In this document: positions 57,005 to 64,000 of the stretch, one piece after another
Layout: each line of letters opens with the position of its first letter
How positions within the stretch are numbered: position 1 is the first letter of the stretch
Assembly (NCBI RefSeq): GCF_003314975.1
Contig: NZ_QNRF01000002.1
Location: 186,001-250,000, forward strand
DNA from: Marinomonas aquiplantarum
GTDB lineage: Bacteria; Pseudomonadota; Gammaproteobacteria; Pseudomonadales; Marinomonadaceae
DNA: 64,000 nt
Reading direction: 5' to 3'
Translations under genes and position numbers: made by a program
Notes under the pieces: model-generated
Told to the model about the DNA's origin: nothing
The model's database searches: none
The model's input: the letters and a program-made list of their open reading frames with translations, nothing else

Positions 57005-57287
57005 ACCTATTGTTTGGTGATGTTATGAGTATCGGCATAGAAGGATTTTTCTTAACTAGAATAATGAATTATTCATAATAGGTTGCTAGAGATGGATAAA
57101 AGTCGGAATATCTTGTTCTTATTGTAATTTTTTGTATTAAGCTGACCATTTTTAATACATTTTATAGCTGAAACTGCTTAAGCATCGTACTATAAGAGAC
57201 TGTAGATTCATTATTTTTTAGATTTCGAGTTACGTTTTGTACCAAGGAAAGACATGGCTGCTTTGATCTGGCGGCAGGGCACAATGC
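57005..57287. other. Intergenic region between divergent genes
   Basis: About 280 bp, A/T-rich, with no gene. An AT-rich dyad GAATAAT-GA-ATTATTC (57059-57074) lies between the two start codons, possibly an operator or only composition. Confidence 0.4.
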
Positions 57288-58352
57288 ATGCATGACATCA
57301 ATGAGCTGATAGACAATGTTCGTCATAACGAAGAAATTGCGCGCAAGTTTTTTGAAATCGAGCGCTGCATTTTGTCGATTGGACGTTGTGATCAGTTTGT
57401 CTCAACTCTAACCAAAGAAGTCCAAAAACAATTTAATGTCCCCTATGTATGGGTCAACCTCATTAATGAGGCACCTTTATCACATCTTATTGAAAGTCTT
57501 GAAAAACTACCTGATCTAAGAGATCGCGTTTTATTTACTCGTCGCAGCGCCATGATTGATATCATCAAGTCGAGTAATAAGACGGTGTTGGTCAATTCTA
57601 ACTTAAGTTTTTGCCGAGAAATTATCCCAAGTATTTACCGCGATATTATTGCTTCCCTAGCGATATCACCTTTGACCATTGATGGTGAATTAGTTGGTCT
57701 ATTTTGCCAAGCGGATGCGGATCGAAGTCGCTATGATGCGAGCACTAAGGATACGTTTCTACTGGATCAATTAGCGATTAAAATCTCAATTTGCCTGAGC
57801 AATGTTACAGCACGGGAAAAACTCGAATACTTAGCCACTCGTGACCCTTTGACGGGCTTATTAAACCGCCGTCAGCTGGAACTCATGTTAGATCGTGAGT
57901 TTTCGCGTTCCAAGCAACAAAAGCGTGACCTCACTGTGGTGTTTATTGATTGTGATGCCTTCAAGTCGATCAATGATACCTTGGGACACAACTGTGGTGA
58001 TGAAGTACTGGAATACATCGCCAAGCGCTTGTTGAAATACGTTCATAAACAAGGGTTAGCATTTCGTTTTGCGGGGGATGAATTTGTTTTCGTCATGCCA
58101 GGGAAAACATACGATCAGGCAATTCAAGTGGCCGAGTCCATTCAAGAATATCTACAATCCAATCCATTAAGGTATAAATCTAACCTCGTTCCGATTACTA
58201 TTAGTTACGGCGGAGCGAGCGTTGTTTCCGACGCGCCAAGCAACTACAAACATCTGCTAAAAGTGGCAGATGAACGCCTCTACGAATATAAAAATAACCG
58301 TAAAAGACTGGTGCCTACAAAGGTCTTTAAGTTTCTAAATAAGCTAAGATGA
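57288..58352 (+). CDS. GAF-GGDEF diguanylate cyclase
   Basis: A 354-residue protein with an N-terminal GAF domain (~residues 20-170; related to DUF484/GAF sensors) and a C-terminal GGDEF domain (~185-350). DPLTGLLNRRQLELML starts the cyclase domain; the active loop reads FAGDEF (~262-267), i.e. AGDEF with Ala replacing the first Gly, a variant still active in some cyclases. The RxxD inhibitory site is absent (HKQG at that place). It should make cyclic di-GMP in the cytoplasm. There is no transmembrane segment. Confidence 0.9.
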   Translation: MHDINELIDNVRHNEEIARKFFEIERCILSIGRCDQFVSTLTKEVQKQFNVPYVWVNLINEAPLSHLIESLEKLPDLRDRVLFTRRSAMIDIIKSSNKTVLVNSNLSFCREIIPSIYRDIIASLAISPLTIDGELVGLFCQADADRSRYDASTKDTFLLDQLAIKISICLSNVTAREKLEYLATRDPLTGLLNRRQLELMLDREFSRSKQQKRDLTVVFIDCDAFKSINDTLGHNCGDEVLEYIAKRLLKYVHKQGLAFRFAGDEFVFVMPGKTYDQAIQVAESIQEYLQSNPLRYKSNLVPITISYGGASVVSDAPSNYKHLLKVADERLYEYKNNRKRLVPTKVFKFLNKLR

Positions 58353-58355
58353 TTT

Positions 58356-58370
58356 TGTAATTTTATTACA
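58356..58370 (+). promoter_or_regulatory. HexR-type operator upstream of glk
   Basis: TGTAATTTTATTACA matches the TGTAAT-N3-ATTACA consensus that HexR binds in gammaproteobacteria to control glk, zwf, edd and eda. A second, weaker half TTGTAAAATTT occurs at about 58420-58430. It lies about 90 bp before the glk ATG. Confidence 0.7.
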
Positions 58371-58456
58371 TTTTGTTCCGCTAAGATTGAAAAATTCGGT
58401 GTTTTTTGCCTTTATTTTGTTGTAAAATTTCAAAAAAATGAATTTAGGGTTCACAT

Positions 58457-59431
58457 ATGTCCCACGCTTTAATTGCCGACCTTGGTGGCACAAATGCTCG
58501 ATTTGCTTTGGTGCCGATACATCAATTTGAGCCACTCGAAGTCAAAGTACTTCCTTGTAAAAATTATGAGACTTTTTTTGATGCCGCAGCGGATTATGTT
58601 GACCACTGTAGCGTCGACTTAAAAGACATTGATGCTGTAGTGTTGGCTATTGCTGGACCAGTGAATCAAGAGGTTATACGCTTTACCAATAACCCTTGGC
58701 ATTTTACTCGTGACGACGTGCAGCAATACTTTGGCGCGGAAAAACAAGTCGCTTTATTAAATGATTTTGATGCGATTGGTCACTGTCTTGAAGTCCTACC
58801 GGAAGACGAAAAAGTGCTTTTGGGCGAGTCAAATACAGTGGATCCGAAAGCGGCAAGTTGGGTCATTGGTGCGGGAACTGGGTTAGGGGTGGCGTGTGTT
58901 GTCCCACAAGAGGATGGCCCGAATATTGTACTGCCTGGAGAGGGTGGTCATGTAGACCTCTCTACCTGTAATGAAGTCGAAGACGATATTGCGGTTTTCT
59001 TGCGCAAGCGTCATAAGCGAGTATCAGCAGAGCGAGTGCTGTCTGGTATGGGCTTAGAGAATATTTATGAAGCCTTAGCCGCTCGACAAGGTATTGATAA
59101 GCGTCTCTCTGCACCGGAAATTGGTGAAGCATTAAAAGCTGGTAATGATCCAATTGCCAAGGCTGCCTTAGAGCAGTTCTTTGTGTTTTTAGGACGAGTC
59201 ATTGGTAACCTTGTGCTGTCAGTTGAAGCACGTGGTGGCGTTTACATTGCCGGTGGCATTGTGCCTCGCTACTTAAAGGAAATATTGTGCAGCGGCTTTA
59301 GGGAAGCTATGCAAGACAAGGGTCGTATGAAAGAGTTTGTTTCACCGATTCCGACTTTTGTTGTGATGTCTGAATACCCAGGGCTGATGGGATGTGCGTG
59401 CTACGCTTCCTATCTTGTGTCGAAAGCCTAG
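58457..59431 (+). CDS. glk: Glucokinase
   Basis: A 324-residue proteobacterial glucokinase (ATP:glucose). LIADLGGTNARFAL (residues 5-18) is the phosphate-1 motif, LLNDFDAIGHCL the catalytic region with Asp, VIGAGTGLGVACV and VLPGEGGHVDL follow, and the C-terminus has VYIAGGIVPR. It phosphorylates glucose for the Entner-Doudoroff/pentose-phosphate route. zwf follows 20 bp after the stop. Confidence 0.95.
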   Translation: MSHALIADLGGTNARFALVPIHQFEPLEVKVLPCKNYETFFDAAADYVDHCSVDLKDIDAVVLAIAGPVNQEVIRFTNNPWHFTRDDVQQYFGAEKQVALLNDFDAIGHCLEVLPEDEKVLLGESNTVDPKAASWVIGAGTGLGVACVVPQEDGPNIVLPGEGGHVDLSTCNEVEDDIAVFLRKRHKRVSAERVLSGMGLENIYEALAARQGIDKRLSAPEIGEALKAGNDPIAKAALEQFFVFLGRVIGNLVLSVEARGGVYIAGGIVPRYLKEILCSGFREAMQDKGRMKEFVSPIPTFVVMSEYPGLMGCACYASYLVSKA

Positions 59432-59451
59432 ATTTAGTTGGAGATAAAAGA

Positions 59452-60927
59452 ATGAAGGCCAGTTTAAAAGCCTGTGATGTCGTAATTTTTGGTGGCGGTG
59501 GTGACCTTGCCATGCGTAAGTTGTTGCCTGCTCTGTATCATTTGGATATGGACGGTTTGCTAGCGCCCACAACTCGAATCATTGGTGCTTCGAGACGAGA
59601 AGTGAGTGATGCTGACTATCAAGCCAAAGTCCGTGATGCACTTGATGAATTTGTGCCATCCAGTGTTGGTGATGATTCCGTTTGGCCTCGCTTCAAAGAG
59701 CGTTTGAGTTATGTTTCTGTTGATGCTCAACAAGAATCTGATTTTGCTCGCTTAAATGACCATCAAGTTGGTGGCGATGACCGTGATGTGGTTTTTTACT
59801 TAGCGACTTCTCCAGACTTGTTTGGTTCGATTTGCTCTTCTTTGGCGACGCATGGTCTGAACGAAGATCGTATGCGTGTTGTTCTAGAGAAACCGCTTGG
59901 TCGTGATCTTGCGTCTTCTCGTGCGATTAACGATGAGGTCATGAAAAACTTCAAAGAGCAGCAAGCTTTCCGAATTGACCATTATCTTGGTAAAGAAACG
60001 GTTCAAAACTTGTTAGCCATTCGCTTCGGTAACACTTTATTCGAACCGCTTTGGGACAGTGCGCACATTGATAATGTGCAAATTACAGTCTCTGAGACAG
60101 TTGGTGTAGAAGGTCGCTGGGGTTACTACGATAAAGCGGGTGCCATGCGTGACATGGTGCAAAACCATCTTATTCAGTTGTTATGTCTGGTTGCTATGGA
60201 GCCACCAGGGCGCATGGATTCCGACTCTGTACGAGATGAAAAGATTAAAGTTTTGAAGGCCTTACGTCCTATTGTTGGTGCGAATGCATATACGAAAACA
60301 GTACGTGGTCAGTATGCTAAAGGCATGATTAAAGGCAAAGATGTGCAAGGTTACTTCGATGAAGAAGGCAGTAATCCTGATTCACGAACAGAGACCTTTG
60401 TTGCTCTGCGTGCCGACATTGATAATTGGCGTTGGGCAGGCGTGCCTTTCTACCTAAGAACAGGTAAGCGTTTAGGTCAGCGTTATTCTGAGATTGTGAT
60501 CCAGTATAAAGCGGTTCCACATAGTATTTTCAGTGATGAGAGTAACCGCCAATTGCAGCGTAACCAATTGGTCATTCGTCTACAGCCTGAAGAAAAAATC
60601 TCTTTAACTGTGATGAATAAAGTCCCAGGCGCGAGTGAAGGGATGAATCTACAGCCAGTCGATTTGAACCTGAGTTTAACTGAGGCGTTCAATGATAAGC
60701 GCAGTCCTGAAGCTTACGAGCGTTTGTTGCTGGACGTGATGCGTAACGATGCAACCTTGTTTATGCGTTACGATGAAGTAGAAGCGGCTTGGAAATGGGT
60801 GGACGGTATTATGTCTGCTTGGAGTCAAACCAGCGAACGTCCAAAGGAATATGCTTCCGGCTCTTGGGGCCCAGCGGCGTCCATGGCTTTGCCAATTAAA
60901 GATGGGCGTAACTGGCACGATTATTAA
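59452..60927 (+). CDS. zwf: Glucose-6-phosphate 1-dehydrogenase
   Basis: A 491-residue enzyme oxidising G6P to 6-phosphogluconolactone. The nucleotide motif is GGGGDLAMRKLLPALYHL; the active site RIDHYLGKETVQNLL (His/Lys) is intact. The frame opens at 59392, inside glk, but GGAG and the family start MKASLKACD favour ATG 59452. The next gene is eda; no pgl lies between them. Confidence 0.96.
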   Translation: MKASLKACDVVIFGGGGDLAMRKLLPALYHLDMDGLLAPTTRIIGASRREVSDADYQAKVRDALDEFVPSSVGDDSVWPRFKERLSYVSVDAQQESDFARLNDHQVGGDDRDVVFYLATSPDLFGSICSSLATHGLNEDRMRVVLEKPLGRDLASSRAINDEVMKNFKEQQAFRIDHYLGKETVQNLLAIRFGNTLFEPLWDSAHIDNVQITVSETVGVEGRWGYYDKAGAMRDMVQNHLIQLLCLVAMEPPGRMDSDSVRDEKIKVLKALRPIVGANAYTKTVRGQYAKGMIKGKDVQGYFDEEGSNPDSRTETFVALRADIDNWRWAGVPFYLRTGKRLGQRYSEIVIQYKAVPHSIFSDESNRQLQRNQLVIRLQPEEKISLTVMNKVPGASEGMNLQPVDLNLSLTEAFNDKRSPEAYERLLLDVMRNDATLFMRYDEVEAAWKWVDGIMSAWSQTSERPKEYASGSWGPAASMALPIKDGRNWHDY

Positions 60928-60985
60928 GTTGTACTGAGCTAATTGCTTCAGTCGATAAACACTCAGTCAAGAAAAGGAAAATAAC

Positions 60986-61612
60986 ATGACGCAAACTTAT
61001 ACCGCAGAGCAGGTGATGACAGCAACGCCTGTTGTGCCTGTGATCGTTGTTGATAATGTTGAGCAAGCTGTGTTACTAGGTAAAGCATTGGTTGCCGGTG
61101 GTGTACCTGTACTAGAAGTGACGCTGCGCACACCAGCTGCGTTAGAAGCGATTACGGCGCTACGAAAAGAAGTTCCTGATGCCATTGTAGGTGCTGGTAC
61201 TGTGTGTTCTCGTGAGCAATATGTGCAAGCTATTGAGGCGGGTTCTCAGTTCATTATCAGTCCTGGTATGACGGCGGATTTGTTAGCGGTAGGAAAAGAG
61301 TACGATGTGCCTTATCTGCCAGCAGTCGCAACCATTTCCGATGTGTTATTGGGTATGGAATACGGTTATGACCGCTTTAAGTTTTTCCCTGCCGAAGTAA
61401 ATGGCGGGGTGAAAGCGTTGAAAGCCTTTGGTGGTCCATTACCACAAATCAAGTTCTGCCCTACAGGCGGCATTGGTGCCAATAATTTCCGCGATTACTT
61501 GGCGCTGGATAACGTGCTATGTGTTGGTGGTTCTTGGATTGTTCCGACGAATTTGGTTCGTGCGGGCAAATGGGATGAGATTACTGAGTTGGCAAAATCC
61601 GTTTCTCAGTAA
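60986..61612 (+). CDS. eda: KDPG/KHG aldolase
   Basis: A 208-residue class I aldolase of the Entner-Doudoroff pathway, cleaving KDPG to pyruvate and glyceraldehyde-3-P. LEVTLRTPAAL has the catalytic Glu, VGAGTVCSREQ follows, and RFKFFPAEVNGG contains the Schiff-base Lys. GGIGANNFRDYL ends the barrel. AAGGAAA precedes the ATG. Last gene of glk-zwf-eda. Confidence 0.96.
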   Translation: MTQTYTAEQVMTATPVVPVIVVDNVEQAVLLGKALVAGGVPVLEVTLRTPAALEAITALRKEVPDAIVGAGTVCSREQYVQAIEAGSQFIISPGMTADLLAVGKEYDVPYLPAVATISDVLLGMEYGYDRFKFFPAEVNGGVKALKAFGGPLPQIKFCPTGGIGANNFRDYLALDNVLCVGGSWIVPTNLVRAGKWDEITELAKSVSQ

Positions 61613-61633
61613 TACCCAAGTAAAATCAAACCT

Positions 61634-61667
61634 AAAAGGGAAGATGAGGAATCATCTTCCCTTTTTT
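61634..61667 (+). terminator. Rho-independent terminator of glk-zwf-eda
   Basis: AAAAGGGAAGATGA, a GGAA loop, its 14-bp complement, then TT. Also serves the convergent phoH-family gene. Confidence 0.9.
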
Positions 61668-61671
61668 ATTA

Positions 61672-63081
61672 CTAAAGATTCTCTTCTGCAAATTCGGCCA
61701 ATCGGCTACGTTCAATACCATTTACATGCATGATGCTGGCATATTTAAAGGGTTTGGATTTTTCTACAAGGTAAGTTAATCCAGACGTTAATGGTGTAAT
61801 GTATTTATTGTCGATCTGAGCTAAGTTACCTAAGACTATGATTTTGGAGTTACTGCCAATTCGAGTCACAATGGATTTAAGTTGAAATTGCGTTAATCCT
61901 TGTGCCTCATCGATGATAATGAGGGCGTTGTTGAAGGATCGACCGCGCATAAAGTTTAACGATTTAAATTGAATGTTGGCTTTCTGTTTGACGTAATCAA
62001 TGCTGCTGATGGAATGTTCATCGGCACCATGCAGTATTTCCAAGTTATCATCAAAAGCGGCCAACCAAGGCGCCATTTTTTCTTCTTCTGTACCCGGTAA
62101 AAAGCCAATGTCCTCGGCCATTGGTGGTGTTGATCTTGCCACAATGATTTTATTAAAACGTTTTTCTTCCATGGTGACTTGTAAGCCATAGGCAAGTGCC
62201 AATAGGGTTTTACCTGAGCCTGCTGGCCCTGTCATGACCATCAGATCAGAGTTCTCATGGCGCAGTAAATAAAACGCCATAGCTTGCTCTAAATTGCGAG
62301 GGTGAATGCCCCAAAAATTTTGGTTCATCAAGTGCTGTTTGTTTATATCCAATAAATACACATAGTCATGATCAATGTTTACCACAAAGCCAATAAAGTC
62401 TTCCTCATCAATGATGAACATATTTAAGTGGATGCTTTCGAGTAATGACTTGCTGATGACATGGACAGTATGACGGCCATGGGCTTCGGTTTTGACGCTG
62501 TCGACACTTGACCAAAAGCTGCCTGTAAACTCAATGTAACCTTTGGTCATTAGATCGAGATCATCAAGTACCTTATCTTTTCGATAGTCCTCGACACGCT
62601 CTAGCCCTGAGCCTTTGGCTTTTATGCGCATGTTAATGTCTTTGGTAACGAGACACACAGAAGACCTTAGATGTGTTGCCTGCAGACTTAGAGCAACATT
62701 AATAATGCGATTGTCATTGGCATGGTCATGATTGCCATTGAGAAATGGAATGTTATCGGTTGCTGTGATCTGTTGGTCTGGGAAAATGGCGAGTGAGCCT
62801 TCACAGCTTTTTGCTTGTTCGTTTGAGTTTGTGCTCTTATCTAGCGTGTGAATAGGGACGCCGGCTTGGAGTTGCCTTGGGGTGGCATCACCGACGATCT
62901 TGTCTATGGTGTTAATGGCGAGTCTTGCTTCGCGGCTGACGTCTTTGTCACGCCGGTCTTTGATTATGTCTAACTCTTCCAGCACCGTCATAGGGATGAC
63001 GACCATGTGCTCGGCGAAAGCGTAAATGGCTAATGGATCATGCAATAGTACATTGGTGTCGAGAACGTAGATTTTTTCCAT
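61672..63081 (-). CDS. PhoH-family protein with N-terminal PIN domain
   Basis: A 469-residue protein. Residues ~1-140 form a PIN nuclease-like domain (YVLDTNVLLHDPLAI with acidic residues, and EELDIIKDRRDKDVS), and ~240-469 a PhoH ATPase: Walker A MTGPAGSGKTLLALAYGL (~285), IIVARSTPPMAEDIGFLPG and ALIIIDEAQGLTQFQLK. This PIN-PhoH form (PhoH2/YlaK-type) is known as an RNA helicase/ribonuclease in other bacteria. It differs from the stand-alone PhoH next to ybeY. Upstream lie ~350 bp before rpoD. Confidence 0.92.
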   Translation of the reverse strand: MEKIYVLDTNVLLHDPLAIYAFAEHMVVIPMTVLEELDIIKDRRDKDVSREARLAINTIDKIVGDATPRQLQAGVPIHTLDKSTNSNEQAKSCEGSLAIFPDQQITATDNIPFLNGNHDHANDNRIINVALSLQATHLRSSVCLVTKDINMRIKAKGSGLERVEDYRKDKVLDDLDLMTKGYIEFTGSFWSSVDSVKTEAHGRHTVHVISKSLLESIHLNMFIIDEEDFIGFVVNIDHDYVYLLDINKQHLMNQNFWGIHPRNLEQAMAFYLLRHENSDLMVMTGPAGSGKTLLALAYGLQVTMEEKRFNKIIVARSTPPMAEDIGFLPGTEEEKMAPWLAAFDDNLEILHGADEHSISSIDYVKQKANIQFKSLNFMRGRSFNNALIIIDEAQGLTQFQLKSIVTRIGSNSKIIVLGNLAQIDNKYITPLTSGLTYLVEKSKPFKYASIMHVNGIERSRLAEFAEENL

Positions 63082-63388
63082 AGACGATGACTCCCATAAT
63101 GTGAGTAAAGTTTGCTGATGAGAAAGAAACGATTTCGAAAGGGTTGTGCAGATTTAGCAAGAGATACGATGTTGGAACGATGTTGGTGGTTTGTAAAAAT
63201 GCAGGTGACGAGATGAATGAGAGTGTAAAGCTTACTTCTGCACGCAACTGGGCAGATGTGAGAAAGGTAATTGTTTGGATAACAACGATTTCTGAGCAAG
63301 CTAAACCTCACTGTCTTTATCCATACTCTAATTAGAGTGTATGACAGTTTTGTTGCTGTTGCTTGTATTATTTGAAGTATGAGGCAAT
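63082..63388. other. Intergenic region between the phoH-family gene and rpoD
   Basis: About 300 bp with no convincing gene; the short frames here lack ribosome-binding sites and conserved features. A perfect 14-bp palindrome ACTCTAATTAGAGT lies at 63325-63338. It should hold the promoter of the phoH-family gene. Confidence 0.5.
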
Positions 63389-63418
63389 AAAAAAGCCGCT
63401 AATCATAGCGGCTTTTTT
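63389..63418 (-). terminator. Rho-independent terminator of rpoD
   Basis: AAAAAAGCCGCT/AGCGGCTTTTTT around an AATCAT loop, 16 bp downstream of the rpoD stop; symmetrical, so possible both ways. Confidence 0.9.
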
Positions 63419-63433
63419 CGAAACGAATGAAAT

Positions 63434-64000
63434 TTATTCGTCTAGGAAGCTTCTCAAGTGCTCTGAGCGGCTTGGGTGGCGTAGCTTACGCAACGCTTTT
63501 GCTTCGATCTGACGAATACGCTCACGTGTTACGTCAAACTGCTTACCGACTTCTTCCAGAGTGTGATCTGTGTTCATGTCGATACCAAAACGCATACGCA
63601 GTACTTTGGCTTCACGGGCTGTCAAGCCAGCAAGAACAGTGGTCGTTGATTCACGCAAACCTTCAATGGTAGCAATGTCGATTGGTGATTCAGCGCCATC
63701 GTCTTCAATGAAATCACCTAGGTGCGAATCTTCATCATCGCCAATAGGGGTTTCCATTGAGATTGGCTCTTTAGCAATCTTCAATACTTTGCGAATCTTG
63801 TCTTCTGGCATGTCCATGCGCGCCGCCAATTCTTCCGGCGTTGCTTCACGACCCATCTCCTGCAGCATTTGACGAGAAATGCGATTCAGTTTGTTGATGG
63901 TTTCGATCATGTGAACCGGAATACGAATGGTTCGAGCTTGGTCAGCGATCGAGCGCGTAATGGCCTGACGAATCCACCATGTGGCATAAGTCGAGAACTT
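63434..64000 (-). CDS. rpoD: RNA polymerase primary sigma factor RpoD, C-terminal part
   Basis: The last ~188 residues of sigma-70; the gene continues beyond the right edge. Region 2.4 ([20 protein letters not shown]), region 3 ([20 protein letters not shown]) and region 4 with [20 protein letters not shown] and [19 protein letters not shown] are all present. The C-terminus HLRSFLDE is complete. It directs polymerase to the housekeeping promoters seen in this window. Confidence 0.98.
   Translation of the reverse strand, partial: KFSTYATWWIRQAITRSIADQARTIRIPVHMIETINKLNRISRQMLQEMGREATPEELAARMDMPEDKIRKVLKIAKEPISMETPIGDDEDSHLGDFIEDDGAESPIDIATIEGLRESTTTVLAGLTAREAKVLRMRFGIDMNTDHTLEEVGKQFDVTRERIRQIEAKALRKLRHPSRSEHLRSFLDE

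Overview
The window looks like chromosome of a marine gammaproteobacterium, most likely Marinomonas or a close Oceanospirillales relative. This is inferred from gene content and order; no 16S gene is present. Housekeeping blocks are in classical proteobacterial order: rlmE-ftsH-folP-glmM-tpiA-secG-tRNA-Leu-rimP-nusA-infB-rbfA-truB-rpsO-pnp. There is an Entner-Doudoroff-style glk-zwf-eda cluster, and the window ends inside rpoD. I see no insertion sequence, prophage, integrase, CRISPR array or rRNA operon.

Layout. 1-1 kb: start of a GntR regulator with three copies of a TTGTCGACAA-type palindrome, a DUF5062 gene, and a decayed 3' end of a DUF1826 gene. 1-2.6 kb: SDR / DCC thiol-oxidoreductase / DUF3429 operon. 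2.7-4.3 kb: a single-chain glycyl-tRNA synthetase, unusual for this class of bacteria. 4.3-9.6 kb: small metabolic and regulatory genes (homocysteine methyltransferase family, DUF1330 with a divergent LysR gene, lipoprotein, GNAT, peroxiredoxin-like protein with a divergent AraC gene). 9.7 kb: a CAU tRNA. 10-18.4 kb: cystine symporter tcyP, helicase rhlE, FAD monooxygenase, PQQ glucose dehydrogenase gcd, NhaC antiporter. 18.6-24.5 kb: EamA exporter, TetR regulator and a divergent RND efflux pair. 24.5-31.5 kb: a PhnCDE-type ABC importer next to a DctB/DctD-type two-component system, with a well-spaced sigma-54 promoter before the binding-protein gene. 31.8-35.6 kb: fhuCDB ferric-hydroxamate importer. 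35.9-54.4 kb: the translation, RNA and cell-envelope core. 54.5-58.4 kb: lipoproteins, a thioesterase, a small unknown protein and a GGDEF protein. 58.4-61.6 kb: HexR-type box, glk, zwf, eda. 61.7 kb to end: PhoH-family ATPase and rpoD.

How the genes work together. Glucose can be oxidised in the periplasm by Gcd or phosphorylated by Glk and sent through Zwf towards KDPG, which Eda cleaves; pgl and edd are not here. The rimP-to-pnp block couples transcription elongation, translation initiation, 30S maturation and RNA decay, and has visible leader structures before rimP and pnp. The most promising candidate for an undescribed system is the Phn-type transporter with its adjacent sigma-54 two-component pair: the sensor has a long helical periplasmic domain resembling TorS, a kinase known to sense through a periplasmic binding protein. 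The ligand cannot be read from sequence. Many starts are TTG or GTG, so start positions were set from ribosome-binding sites as well as ORF length.
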